Shown in pieces: positions 1 through 11,853 of a DNA stretch of 64,000 nt. The notes beneath the pieces were generated by a model. The model had not been told where the DNA came from. It saw only the letters and a program-made list of their open reading frames with translations, and did no database searches. The stretch is from assembly GCA_036873135.1 (NCBI GenBank), contig JAPTYO010000059.1, positions 10,099,066-10,163,065 on the forward strand. Reading direction: 5' to 3'. The first letter of the stretch is position 1, and every line of letters begins with the position of its first letter. The position numbers and the translations under genes are program-made. This DNA comes from Clarkia xantiana subsp. parviflora. Its lineage: Eukaryota; Streptophyta; Magnoliopsida; Myrtales; Onagraceae.

Positions 1-71
1 TTTGAGTTGGATCGATTATATATATGCAGGAATTGTAATTATGACGGTTTTGCCCTCCTGATCTGAGTCCT

Positions 72-78
72 TATAAAC
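72..78 (+). promoter_or_regulatory. TATA box of the MYB gene
   Basis: A TTATAAAC-type TATA box lies about 190 bases before the MYB start codon. It is followed at about 30 bases by a pyrimidine-rich CTCACTCACTCA stretch, a common start-site context in plants. A long CT-rich leader then runs to the ATG at 265. A more distal TATATATA at about 19-26 is less likely to be used. The start site itself is inferred. Confidence 0.55.
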
Positions 79-264
79 ACGCTCTGACTCACTCACTCAC
101 TCAATCCATATGCGCCGTTCACACTCTATTCTTCAACCTCACTCCCTCCCATTAACGAACAAGGCAGTCGTTCTGCTTCAAACTTATTATTGATCTCTTC
201 CTTTCCTTCTCTTCTTCTACAAACCAACACCAGTCTAGTCCTCTGTTATCATTGACTTCCAACA

Positions 265-1417
265 ATGGAGCTTCTGCAGAACCCTCATTTGACTCTCCCC
301 CCTATAGTGGTTGACTACAACAGAGCGACGACGACAGAAACTAACCCTAACAGAGCATCCACCACCACCACAGATACCGCCGTGAAAAGCTCTGTTTCTG
401 GAAACAACAGCGCAGCACTACATATGAAGAAGCTCTGTACAAGAGGCCATTGGCGTCCCACCGAAGACGAGAAGCTCAAACAACTTGTCGCCCATTTCGG
501 CCCTCAGAACTGGAACTTGATCGCCGACCACCTTAATGGAAGATCTGGTATGCCACCATCTCCTAAATCGCAACTAGCTACTCTAGTTTAGTGTATCTTA
601 AAATATATATGAATAAGAGCTTATAATTAAAGACGACGAGTACGTACATTTGTTTTGGTAGGGAAGAGTTGCAGATTGAGGTGGTTCAACCAGCTAGACC
701 CCAGGATCAACAAAAGCGCCTTCACCGAGGAAGAAGAGGAGAGGCTCCTGTCAGCTCATGCTGCCCACGGCAACCGATGGGCCATCATCTCACGTCTCTT
801 TCCCGGTCGGACCGACAATGCTGTCAAGAACCACTGGCACGTCATCATGGCCAGGAAGGGCCGCAACCGATCTGCTAATTGCCTCTACAGCAGGATTATT
901 CCGACCACCAACAAGCCGGTTGCCGTCGTCGCCGGCGAGGAAGCCACTGAGTGCAGTGGGTCCACCATCTCGAGCAATAACAACGTTGTGGACGGATCTG
1001 GTGAGTCAACAACCGCTAGAGCTTATCCTGCCGACTTCTTCAAGTTCTACAACACTATTGCAGGTGGGTCGGTCGATTATATACATTTCTCAGCAACCTT
1101 GTTTTTTAAACCAAAAAGTAAATTATTTTTACTGATGGTGGGTGGTTGGGTGAAAAACAGAGACATCAAGAAAAAGAGGAAAAAGAGATGAAGACACTAT
1201 TAGGAGATACGACAAGGATTCAAGTTCAGCGGCGCGACTACTGTTAGGGTCAAGGGCGACGTATTATAATAACTCAGAGTGTTCCGGTAATTCAGAAGGA
1301 GTATCTGCAGTGGAGTCATCAGAAGAGTATGATGAAAATGGAGGAGGAGGGTACAGGAAGATGAAGAGACTGAGGGTGCCCTGTTTCATCGATTTTCTCG
1401 GAGTTGATGCCAATTGA
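265..1417 (+). CDS. R2R3-MYB transcription factor, subgroup 21-like (MYB52/54/56/105/117 group)
   Basis: Nuclear DNA-binding transcription factor. I join three exons: 265-547, 662-1063 and 1161-1417, all with GT-AG introns. This gives one frame of 942 bases (313 residues) ending in TGA. Repeat R2 is at about residues 61-108 (GHWRPTEDEKL, QNWNLIADHL, KSCRLRWFNQL). Repeat R3 is at about 109-160 (SAFTEEEEERLL, GNRWAIISRLFPGRTDNAVKNHW), with Phe replacing the first Trp as is usual in plant R3. Intron 1 falls in the conserved GRSG/KSC position. The protein ends with FIDFLGVDAN; an xFIDFLGVG-type end is known from subgroup 21, whose Arabidopsis members act in organ boundaries, cell wall formation and seed development. 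The tail before it is Ser/Glu/Gly-rich. Which member it matches cannot be decided by eye. The open stretches in other frames around 669-1191 are shadows or read into intron 2. Confidence 0.9.
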
Positions 1418-1919
1418 GCTGCATGGGTAGAGAGAGAGAAGTGGATGTTGTGTCGGTCAATCTTCTTCAGGAACGAACGTTAACATGACTACTAGTAGTA
1501 GTAGCCAATAGGCTTATTATTTTCTCAGTTAAGAATGTACAGGTTAGTGCCTTCCATGTTCATTACCAGTGAAGAGAGTCAATTTAGCATGGAAATGATG
1601 AGGTTTTCGCACTGTATAAGAAAAGCTATTATAAATAAATGAACATGGCCCTTCTACCTCTTTTCTCCTCATTCAATGCTTTTTGCTTCCAAGCCAAGCC
1701 ACTGCACTGGATGTGCATATATAGTCGTAGTAGTCAGCTAAGAATGCTGCATCTATTCTATACTCAAATACTTCCGATGAAATGGTGAAACACCTCGCTC
1801 GGTCTTTGTTGGGTGGGTGTTCTTGGCATTTTAACGTCAATCATATGATTCACTCTACTCCATTACTCTATCTATATCGATACTAGCACTAATTCTGAAG
1901 GTCATATGTTAAAAAGAAA
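1418..1919. other. MYB 3' flank
   Basis: This is the probable 3' UTR and spacer of the MYB gene. An AATAAA signal occurs near 1634 (ATAAATAAATG). A CTAGTAGTAGTAG trinucleotide run lies near 1490. I see no other gene. Confidence 0.5.
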
Positions 1920-2570
1920 AGGCTAATAAAATAAAAAACTATCAAGGTTTGCCATATATTAAAATCAGGTGTCTGAAGATTTAAATGTTGAACTGAAGTG
2001 TCCAATGTTTCAATTTTGTTAAAATTTGGTGTATCTGTCAAAAATTTGCAGTTAAAGTAACGGAATTGTGTCACGTGCTTGGCATGTGAGGTGCTAAAAA
2101 TTTAAATTCCAAAACTACCCCTGGTTGGTAGTGTACCCCTCACATTTCCAAGTGAAAAGTCAAAACTACCCTTGATCCAAGATAAACTCCTCCCTCGCTG
2201 GAACCGGCACAAGGCCGCCGGTGACCACCAATCGGGGCCGGACAACTCTAATCGGAGCCGTCCGGCCCCGATTGGGCCACTAATGGCCTAGATCGGAGCC
2301 ACAAAGCTCCAGATCGGAGCTCTGTGGCTCTGGGCCGGAGCCACAAAGTTCCGATCGGAGCTCTATGGCATTAAAGTTGTAAATTAAACAAAATATTAAA
2401 AGGATAAAAGTGTCATTTCACCTCATTCTGTTAAATTTAACTGCAATTTTGGATGGAAAACCAAATTTTAACAAAACTGAAACCTTGGATACTCTATTTT
2501 AACATTTAAAACTTCAAACACCTGGTTTTAACATTGGGCAAACCTTGAACGATTTTTTAGTTATTAGACT
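1920..2570. mobile_element. Foldback MULE-type non-autonomous element, copy 1
   Basis: The two ends are long inverted repeats. CAAGGTTTGCC followed by an A/T stretch and a TCAGGTGT-type block at the left reappears, reverse-complemented, at the right (about 2500-2567). The arms extend inward more than 100 bases. The middle is GC-rich with repeated GATCGGAGC and CCGATTGGGCC motifs. The internal motif GTCACGTGCTTGGCATGTGA is identical in the element at 13216-14069, so the two are one family. I found no clear 9-bp target duplication here, so the ends are approximate. It has no transposase; movement would need a MULE enzyme from elsewhere (inferred from the sister copy's duplication). Confidence 0.75.
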
Positions 2571-3180
2571 AACATCAAGCCAATACATCATCTTTATTGC
2601 CTAAATTAGAAACGTAAGCAATTAGAAAAATCAACTGATATGGCTGGATTAAGTTGGATCGGTGGTATTTGTGCTTAAGAGGGTAATTTTTTTGTTTGTA
2701 TAGTTGTCTTAATAGTACCTTGACACCTCAGAGGTATAAGAAAGAGAATGGTGCCTGATATCAGACCGGCACTCGGACTGCATGAACTTGCGTTTAGACA
2801 GCATGAATTGGTAATCTGCAACCTTCTACTGCATGAACTGGCGTTTAGACAACCAAGAATTGGTAGTTTGCAACCTTCTTAGAAGTGGTTTCTTTACTCT
2901 CCTGTAAATAAAAGTGAGTTATTTGTAAATGCAACAAGCAATACAACAACAAAAACTACCACCAAGTAAAAGTACTTATAATAAGTCTCCAAGATACCAA
3001 ATTTAGAGTAAGAGTAAGAGTAAGAGGGTTATACATACAAGTTTTTTTTTTTCTTGTTGTTGAAGTACGGTCTTGAGTAAGTGCAAATTGACACTTCGTA
3101 TTTTTACATAGAAGGCACTACCTACAAAATAGTTATAAGACTGACGCCACGAGTGTTCTAGTCGGGGGAAGCTCCACGTA
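2571..3180. other. Intergenic stretch, no gene
   Basis: AT-rich spacer with no coding signal. It holds a two-copy tandem duplication (2778-2880) and a short GA-rich run at about 3008-3028. Confidence 0.5.
2778..2880 (+). repeat. 51-bp tandem duplication
   Basis: Two neighbouring copies start with CTGCATGAACT and end with TGCAACCTTCT. Their starts are exactly 51 bases apart (2778 and 2829), with several substitutions between them. There is no coding frame across it. Confidence 0.75.
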
Positions 3181-3185
3181 GAACA

Positions 3186-3840
3186 AGTCGTGTCCCCCTT
3201 TAATTCAAATTTTTTTTTTTAAAAAAAAATTATATATAATGTATATATATATTACATAATCAAACAGTAAAACAGTATTAAGTTTATAAGTAAGCTAATA
3301 AATATGTTAAGTTATTATTACCAAAGTAATTATCTTGTAAATTACTAGTTCATGTTTCACTATGTAGACATTTGCTAGCAAATATTTTTTTTGGACAATT
3401 TGCTAACTCATGTTTTAATTTTGTGGAGAATTTGTTAGCTCATATTTCACTTTGTGGACAGTTTGGTAGCTAGCAAATTTTCCACAAATCGAAACCCGAA
3501 CTTGCAAATCGTCCACAAAGCGAAACCGGATCTAACAAATTGTCCACAAAAGAAAAAGCTAATAAATTGTCCATAACGCAAAATCTAAGTTAGCAAATTT
3601 AAAGAAAAAAAAATTCAACTATAAATTTGTCCACAAAGTGAAACCCAAGCTAGCAAATTATTAAAAAAAAAAGCTCAAAAGTGAGGTAGCAAGTTGGTAA
3701 CTAACCATTTTCTTATTGTCAATTGTGTGAATTGCAGTCTAATATATATAGAAAATATAATCATGAAATTTTGGCAAAATTTTCTAATTATTATTTCTAA
3801 AAAAATATCCTAATTATTCAATTCATAAACCCGCCACCGG
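3186..3840. repeat. Divergent copy of the element found at 31893-32600
   Basis: The stretch is built from many degenerate, direct and inverted copies of GCTAGCAAATTGTCCACAAAG and GTGAAACCC. The same motif set fills 31893-32600, which has hAT-like ends. A right-end-like CCCGCCACCGG lies near 3829-3840. I could not identify the left end or a target duplication. It is probably an old non-autonomous DNA transposon. Confidence 0.5.
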
Positions 3841-4148
3841 TTCTAGTGGTAAAATAGAACTTTACCAGAGTAGTTACCAGCTTTTGGCAAAACGCAGTGC
3901 GGATTTTCGGTTTTTGAAAAATAGGTAGATTTGTGTGAAAATTGTTCGCTACTACTTAGTTCTCATTTTCTCTATTTTTGCATGTTACATGATTATTTCC
4001 CGATCCTGAATCAATTAATTTTATAAGTATGTATGCAATTTCAGGTCTATTGCATATATGCTAATAAGAACTTTATGATACTAAAATATACATTAAACTC
4101 AGTGCTATACAGAGTAATTGATAATTGGAGCTCTCTTTCAGAAGTTAT

Positions 4149-4507
4149 TGTAAACTAATATGATCGAAATTTTCACTCAAACACTAAGAACCCTAAAGAA
4201 CTTCTGCAGCAAGTAACATACTTATGGTCTAAGATACGTAAAATGATAAATAATTATATAATTGACTGAATTGATTAGCTTAACTGAAATATTACATCGA
4301 ATTTTAAAGATGATTATAAGCAGAAAATCCCTAAGAATAAGCGAAATATTCTAACTGCTCTAGAAATCAGCTAAGAAGCTGAAAATGCAAAACATGTGCT
4401 ACTAAATTCGAAAGCTTCAACGGAAAGCTGAACCGTCCGGTCTGAACCTGTTTCCGAACTGGTCTGAAGTTAACTACCTAACTTACTAAAAATGGAAAGT
4501 CCTAACA
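4149..4507 (-). repeat. 3' LTR of the Copia element at 4149-8907
   Basis: This 359-bp LTR matches 8599-8907 through shared blocks such as CTAATATGATCG, CTAAGAACCCTAAAGAAC and TGAAGTTAACTACCT. It is about 50 bases longer, from an insertion around 4260-4315, and shows many substitutions. The insertion is therefore old. Confidence 0.9.
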
Positions 4508-4694
4508 TTCACTCCCCTAAGCTTGACAATCTTGCTAGATTTCAAGCCTAACTTATCAGCTCAACTCCAAATCTTCTTCTCAAATACTCAAATGCGCTTG
4601 TCTTCAAAGATTTGGGGATGATATCTGCAACTTGTTCTTCACTTTTGCAGAAACTTAACTTGATTTCTTTGTCCCTACACAAATCACGAAGAAA

Positions 4695-7600
4695 CTAATA
4701 CTTGACATCAATATGTTTACTTCTTCCACGGAGAACTGGATTTCTTGAGAGCTTGATAGTGGAGTTATTGTCAAACAACAATTTAGTATCTCCCATTTGC
4801 TTTACCTTCAAACTATCAAGCATTCTTCTAACCCGCAAAACTTGACATGCAAAAGAAGTTGATGCAACAAACTCAGATTCGGTGCTTGAAAGTGTCACTA
4901 TTGGTTGCTTCTTTGATGACCATGACATTACACCTTGACTCATCAACAATGTAAAGCCAGAGTTGCTCCTCTTGTCATCTATATCACCTGCATAGTCACT
5001 GCCAGTGTAAGCAATCAAAGCATCTTTCTGACCCTTCTTGTACCTTAACCCGTGATCATTAGTTCCTTGCAAGTACCTAATGATCCTCTTTACTGCATTG
5101 AGATACATTTCATTGGATTTATCAATATACCTAAACACGAGAAAGAACAGCAAATTGAATGTCAGGTCTAGTTGTTGTTAAGTACATAAGACTCCCTATC
5201 AATTGCTTATAGAAAGTCATATCCACTTCCTATCCCGAGCCTTTCTTTGTGAGTTTAACACCTGTTTCTATTGGGTTTTGAAAGAACTGCAATTCTATAG
5301 GTTAAACACGACTAAGATGTCTCTAACATACTTCTTTTGGAAAACTCTAATTTCATTAGGACCCTGCTTTACTTCTAATCCTAAGAAATAGTGTAAATTT
5401 TCCCTAAGTCAGACATCTCAATTTTTCTCATCATATAGCTCAGTGTTGTTCACTATGTATATCAAATCATCTACAAAGACACACACAATCAATAAATTGT
5501 CATTTCTCGTCGATCTTATAAACAAGGCGCGCTCATAAGGACACTTCAAAACCTTTCTCCATTCGAAATGACTCTAACCTACTATACCAGAACTTAAGAA
5601 ACTGCCTTAGACCATACATATCCTTTTTGAGTTTATATACTATATTATATTTACCATTTACTAAGAACCTAGTGGTTGATCAATATATACTTCTTCTTCT
5701 AGCTTTTCATGAAGAAAAAATTGGCTTTACATCTAGTTGGTAGAGGGGCCCACTCATTCTGATGTGCTAGAGCTATTACTAACATGATTGTATCTAACCT
5801 TGCTACTGGTGCAAACACCTCAATATAATCTATTCCATATGATTATTTGTACCCCTTTGCTACTAACCTAGCTTTGTATTTGTCTACTTCACCATTTTCT
5901 TTAAGCTTTATTTTAAACACCCACTTAACTCATATGGGTTCATAATCCTTAGGCAACCTAACCAGTTCCCATGTCTGATTTCTTTCTATTGAGTCTGTTG
6001 TTACTTGCATAGCTTCTCTCCATTTACTATCCTTACGAGCAGACTCATAGCTTAAAGGTTCACAATCAAGATATCTTGGTTTCTTGTCTGGTATTGGGTT
6101 TCTATGCGACTCCTCTTGAGGTCCAACTGCATTTGATGGCTCTCCATATTCAAGTGCTTCTTCATCTCCTTCTTGATCCCGAGCTCTCACTTCAGTGGTG
6201 ACTGATCATTGGTATTAATGATCTCTTGGATTTCCTCTTCTTCCGGTGTGTTGAAATCACCACCATCTTCTTCTTCTGCATATGCTTGCTCATTCTCTTC
6301 GAGCTCCTCATCTTCTACAATGAGCACATATATTTTAGGATTTTCACTGCCCCATTCCCATCATCTCACTTCAGCAAACTTCATGTTCGTGCTAATCACT
6401 ATCTTCTTTGTGATGGGGTTAAACAACTTATATACTTTTGTAACATCACTTAAGCCTAGGAATACACACTTCTCAGACTTTTCATCTATTTTCTTTCTAT
6501 TTAATGATGACACTTTTACAAAATCAACGCATCCAAATACTCTAAGATGACTTGCACATGGTTTAGCTCCAGTCCATACTTCTTGAGGAGTGATATCCTT
6601 CACTACGAAGGTAGGGCATCTGTTCAACACATGAAAACTCCAGGTAACTGCTTCATGCCAAAATTTCTTTGGCACTCCTGAATGCTCCTCACCATATCCA
6701 TCACTATTTTGTTCTTCCTCTCTGGTATACCATTCTGCTGAGGTGTGCAAGGGGCTTTTTTTTTTTCCTTTCAATCCTATGAGCTTCGAGATATCTTCTG
6801 AACTCAATTGAGCAAAATTCTCCTCCTCTATCTGTTCTAAAGCACTTAATCTTGTGTCCACTTCCTTTTTCAACTGCAACTTTTAAAACTTTAAAGATAT
6901 TGAAAGCTTCTGGTTTCTCACTTAATATCGAAACCCATACTTCTCTAGTAAAGTCATCTATGAAGGAGATAAAATACATTTTAGCTCCATTAGATGCTTG
7001 TGTAATGGGTCCACACAAGTCTGAGTGAATCAAATGCAGTGGTTTGGTGGCTCTCCAGGCACTGTCTTTTGGAAATTTGTCTCCTTTCATCCTTCCCAAA
7101 GAGGCACCCTTCACACAGTTGCTGATGTACTTCAATTGCAGGGAGACCTTTCACCATTTTATTCTGACATAAGGTATTAAGTCCATTGAAATTCAAATGA
7201 CCATACATTAGATGCCAAAGCCAGGAATGCTTGCTATCTTCTCTTGAATTGAAAAAAAATTCTTTGTAGAGTCTCAAGTTTTAATGGAAAGAGCCTGTTT
7301 GGATTCATCTGAATTACTAAAGTTGAGCCTCTCTTGTCTTCATAAATCCGCACTTCTCCTTCTCAAAATGCACCGAGTAACCTTTCTAGATGAGCTTCTC
7401 TACACCCAGGAGGTTAGTCTTAAGATCATATACAAATAATACATTATTAATGGTCTCAGTAAAACAATTCAAAGATTTTAGCTTGATTTCTACTATTCCC
7501 TTCACTTGTACATAGGAGTTGTCTCCAAAAGCTACTATTGACTTGTAGCTCTCATCTAGACTTTCAAAAATTTCCTTGGATCCACTCATAAGATTGCTAC

Positions 7601-8553
7601 AACCTGTGTAAATGAAATATACATATGCAGATGATGATTCATGAAATCTTTGAGTGGTCATGTAGAGTACTTCTCTTTCTCCAACTTCAATGAAATTTGA
7701 TATCTCCTCCTTCTCTGGTAGCTTGATATTGCATTCGAACTTATAGTGTCCAAGTTTATGGAACCTGTAGTATTCAATGTCAGTTTTGTTCTTATTTTTC
7801 TCTCTTCTCTGAAAGTTGCTGCTTCCCTTCTCTTGAGAGTCTTCTTCTTCATTGTCTCCGCCTTTGATATGACCTCCTCTCCCATAGTTGCCTCTTCTTC
7901 CTCCCCTTATTCCATGAAATTGCCATCTGCCCCTATAGCTTGAGCTACTGAAATCACTCACAGCTTTAAGAGCTTGTTCTTCTTCAGTTGACAATTAAGG
8001 AGCTCTGCAACTCATCTAAGCTCAACCTACTTATGTCTTTAAACTCCTCTATGGCAGACTACATAGTCAAACTTAGCACTTAGTGTTCTCAGTACCTTTC
8101 TACAATGACAAGATCTTTAACTATCTATTTGTAGAACCTCATCCTAGTACAGACTTCTAACACTCTAGTGCAGTAGGCTAATGCTTTGTCACCTTCTTTC
8201 ATTTGGAGCAGCTCGAATTCTCTCCTTAAGACTTGTAGATGGACTATTTTCACACATTCAGATCCAGTTCTCTTTTCCTTCATCGAGTCCCATATGTCAT
8301 TAACAGTATCTTTGCAAAAAATAATGTCAACGGTTACTCAATAGATGGATTGAAAGAGTACGTTCTTTGCCTTCATGTCAGTCAACTTCCTCTCTTTGTA
8401 CGTTTCTTCATCTCCAGTGTCTAATCTAACTCCATTTTCGATCACATCCCAGTACTCTCTTGACCTCATCAGTCTTTCCATGACTAAACTCCATCTATCA
8501 AAGTTACCTTCATACTTGGGTATTGCCAACCCTGTGAATATGCACACTGCCAT
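4695..8553 (-). pseudogene. Copia gag-pol remains
   Basis: Read 8553 to 4695 on the minus strand. Gag is at about 8553-8338 (PKYEGNFDRWSLVME). The zinc knuckle near 7780 is damaged (EYYRFHKLGHYKFECN, two Cys lost). Protease is near 7600 and reads FIYTGCSNLMSG where LDSGCSNHM is usual, so the catalytic Asp is gone. The integrase HHCC finger is at 7277-6990 (WHLMYGHLN, CEGCLFGK), and the integrase core is at 7070-6361 (IHSDLCGP, FRTDRGGEF, RVFGC). RT begins near 6190, and a VDD-type active site (FVDDLI) lies near 5465. RNase H is at 5153-4695 (GSDYAGDIDDKRSNSG, STESEFVA, KHIDVKY). No single frame crosses the whole polyprotein. Confidence 0.9.
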
Positions 8554-8583
8554 GCCTTTGATTGACTTGGATCCTAAACCGTG

Positions 8584-8595
8584 GGCTCTGATACT
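8584..8595 (-). promoter_or_regulatory. Primer-binding site of the first Copia element
   Basis: On the minus strand the sequence next to the 5' LTR reads AGTATCAGAGCC. This fits the TGGTATCAGAGC site that pairs with initiator-Met tRNA in most plant Copia elements, with changes only at its first bases. Confidence 0.75.
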
Positions 8596-8598
8596 GCT

Positions 8599-8907
8599 TG
8601 TAAGCTAATATGATCGGAATTGTTACTCAAACATTAAGAACCCTAAAGAACATCTGCAGCAAGTAACAGACTTGCAGTCTAAGATATCAACGTAAAAATG
8701 AGAAATAATTATGTAGCAAACTGAAAATCCCTAGGAATAAGTCCACTACTCTAACTGCTTTAGAAATCAGCTAACAAACTGAAAATGTAAAACATGTGCT
8801 GCAAAATTTGAAATCTTCAACAGAAAGCTGAACCGGTCAGTCTGAAACCATTTCAGAACCGGTATGAAGTTAACTACCTCACTTACTAAAACCGGAAACT
8901 CCTAACA
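8599..8907 (-). repeat. 5' LTR of the Copia element at 4149-8907
   Basis: This 309-bp LTR ends CCTAACA and is followed at once by the GTTAT duplication. It is the partner of 4149-4507. Confidence 0.9.
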
Positions 8908-8912
8908 GTTAT

Positions 8913-9221
8913 GTTGGTAATACTTAAGAAAATATCAGTTCATATTAATTCTCACCAGCAAATGTGCTCGACGAAAAAAATGTTAGAAGGAAACTCGTAG
9001 ATAGATTCAATTCATCAAGACATAAAATATTAGTATCTAGGAGAATTATACATTAAGAATTCAACAGAACGCAACAACAGATCGTGAATGGTTAATGCCT
9101 TGCTATGCAATCAGGTGACGCCATTTACATGTTTTAAATTTAAATAATTGTTTAGAGCTTCAGGCAGAACTGCAGTGAAGATTCTGAAGTTTATATTTAT
9201 AAGAAGTTAAGTAATCATCAA
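8913..9221. other. Spacer before the tRNA gene
   Basis: AT-rich intergenic DNA between the Copia target duplication and the tRNA gene. I see no gene in it. Confidence 0.5.
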
Positions 9222-9292
9222 GCACCAGTGGTCTAGTGGTAGAATAGTACCCTGCCACGGTACAGACCCGGGTTCGATTCCCGGCTGGTGCA
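9222..9292 (+). tRNA. trnG-GCC: tRNA-Gly (anticodon GCC)
   Basis: This is a full 71-nt cloverleaf. The acceptor stem GCACCAG (9222-9228) pairs with CTGGTGC (9285-9291), with A as discriminator. The anticodon stem GTACC/GGTAC encloses the loop CTGCCAC, with GCC at 9254-9256. The T arm CCGGG-TTCGATT-CCCGG is perfect, and the internal B-box motif GGTTCGATTCC is intact. There is no intron. It fits the standard nuclear plant tRNA-Gly(GCC). A four-T terminator is not immediate; the first long T run is near 9380. Confidence 0.97.
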
Positions 9293-11845
9293 TATTGAGC
9301 AGTGAAGATTTGCAACAAGTGATGGTTAGGGTCCATTACATTATCCTATAGTAGGAAAATTAGTTGCTATAACAGAGCTCTTTTTTTTTTTTTTTTTTTT
9401 TTTTCTTGCTGGATCAAATTAGGGTAGTTACATCAGCAGGATATAATGATCACTATTAGACTGAAACAGCAGGATAATTAATGACTAGTTACCATGGCAG
9501 CTGCAAATAGAGCTCACATCCCTAGCAAAGTTAACTTCAGATAGAAACACATATAAATCTGTGATTCTTCTATTCAAGCTGTTCATATGAAATCATTTAC
9601 ATTCGTGCACAAGTGATGGTTTAGTTCAATCACTCCTTCCAACTGTTGTTGTTGGTGAGGAAATTACTCGCTAATTACTTATTCTTTTCCCCATTTTTTG
9701 TTAAAAAAAAAGGCATCGTTATGCAGTTCTTTGCTTCAAGATCCTGCATTGAATCTGCCTCTATTAATGTTTGGTACATTTCACTGATTGAAACAATCTA
9801 ATTACAAGTAGTTTCTTTTTTTTCTTTCTCTAAGTTTTCCTTCTTTTTTTTTTTTTTTTTTTTTCCGGTAAAGTTGTCTGTAAATTCTAACTACCGTAAT
9901 TTCAATTGTCATGGTGTAGTTAGTCTAACACACTGAAGGTTTTCGGATTATTTCCGGGCGATGCCTCTTACTTTTGACTTCTGAGATTAGTGATGGTATC
10001 AAGTTCTTTTTGCAAGTGAGTTAGCAATTACACTTTCACCTTATAATTCTAGATATTTTCTGGCCTAATAATCTCTCGTTACTATTTTCCGTTTTCTAAT
10101 TTTTGATTACCTAAAAGATACTTTTGGATATGGTATGATATATAATTATTATATTGGGCAAGAAAAAGAGTCCATGATCTCCAACCATTAAAGTAGCTAG
10201 CTCATGAAATCAGAACAAATGCAATTGGCAGTGCTTAATTAACTAGCAGTAGCCATGGTTAGCTAGTTGACTTTCTCAATGTCTGTCTATATATAAAGAA
10301 AGACTACACACCAACAAATTACAACAAGAAGCTAGCTTCTTCTTCTGCTCCTCCTTGTGTCATATTTGTTAATCCAAGTTCCACTTACCACTGGCCAAAA
10401 AAAAAGTTTCCACTTACCAAATCAATATATATTAGAAGTTGCCAATGCCATGAGTTTGGGCTTGGCCTTACACAAGTATATGGCCTTTTCGCCCTACAAA
10501 TTATAGCTTGAAAAATAATTTTATGCTTTCGAATTTTTATAAACACAATCAATACTAATATATTTCCATATTGTTTCATGTATAATACACACGATATCAT
10601 CATAATAAAATTAGGATACTTAGTCTAATTTTTTTTTTTTTTTAACAAATCTTATTATTAACCTTTAAAACTTCGATTAATTTAATTTTTTAGAGTTTCT
10701 CAACTCTACTTTATGAGTTTAGAAATTTTATATATAAAATTTATTATTTTGATATTTGCTTAAGTATCTTATATAGAGATATACAAGTTAATAATATAAC
10801 ACGACATGAACTCACACATAAAATTTCATGTTTTATACGTGCATATTCATATTCAATAAGTTTGACACAATAATTACGCACAATAGTACGTACGAATATA
10901 TATATATTTGCCAAATAAAGATATGACATAATAGAATTGAAGGCTTGCTTAATATAAAAATGATATAGTAATTAATTGTTCGTGCGATTCCACGTAGTGG
11001 CTGTTCTGCTGCTACTGCATGCTTTCTGCGAGTTGGTCTGGGCATTTTTTTTAAATAAAAAAATGGTAGCAAATATAAGAATTGTAATGAAGCGCAGCAT
11101 TTTGCATCGCACAAACTACAAAACACAACGTTCATATTGGCAGAGTCCCCTCTCATTGCCAAATCTGAGCAGCCGAATCTTCAACTCTGCAAAACCCCCA
11201 CGAGCATCTTTCTATACATCCTCCTTTAAAATGTATATACACACAAATATTGTGCATCAGGTTGGAATCTTAATAAATAAATAAATAAATAAAATTATAT
11301 TATATACATATAGATCAACAGTTGGAATCCAATGGTCCTTTTGATTATATATATATATATATATGCTAAGCATGGTTCAATTCAGAATGGAACCATTCAA
11401 AACCAGATCATTATATTTTTCACTGTGTATTAGGGTTCATTAATCGAGCAGTTACTGACACGCTTATTGCATATCTAGACTCATTCACACCATGTTAAAC
11501 TATAAATAATAAAATATCAATCATAAATATTTTTCTATTTTTAAAATTTGAACCATAGTTGAGAAAGAAATTAAGTACTAAACCGCTAGCTGCTAGGCCA
11601 TATTACATATTTGGTTCAGAAAAATCGTTTTTTGTTCAGATTAAGTTTAACTCTAGAAGTTTGAACCGAACCACTAAAAAATACACTTTCGAAACCGGTT
11701 TATCAAGGAAGGTTCAAATCCAAACTCTATTCCGGATAAATATGAACTACAATATTTAAATTAATTTAACAAAAAAAAAAAAAAAAAGAGTAGGGTGATT
11801 AATTAAAATACTTTTCTACACCAATAATTCTGATTATTATCCATA
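9293..11845. other. AT-rich intergenic region
   Basis: I support no gene here. Poly-T runs lie near 9381-9403 and 9844-9864. A promoter-like TATATAAAG lies at about 10291-10299, followed by GAAGCTAGCTTC, but no convincing reading frame follows it. Short open frames at 10976-11284 and 11559-11759 have no domain. The stretch 11360-11740 has scattered GGTTCAA/GAACC motifs that may be relics of a repeat like the one at 58584. Confidence 0.45.
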
Positions 11846-11853
11846 ATCACGGT

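Larger units (their letters stand above)
4149..8907 (-). mobile_element. Complete but inactive Copia LTR retrotransposon
   Basis: Two LTRs (4149-4507 and 8599-8907) start TG and end CA in the plus reading. They are flanked by the same 5-bp duplication GTTAT (4144-4148 and 8908-8912). The coding order on the minus strand is Gag, zinc-knuckle relic, protease, integrase, reverse transcriptase and RNase H, which is the Copia order. A primer-binding site lies inside the right (5') LTR. The purine-rich tract expected before the 3' LTR reads AGGGGAGTGAA on the minus strand just inside 4507. Stops and frameshifts break every domain. Confidence 0.93.

Noticed and set aside
655..1191. Separate short genes for the second MYB repeat
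   Set aside because: Splicing at 547/662 and 1063/1161 makes one complete R2R3-MYB; the open frame reads into intron 2.
10291..10380. Promoter of an unknown gene or microRNA
   Set aside because: A TATA-like box is present but no reading frame or foldback precursor follows.
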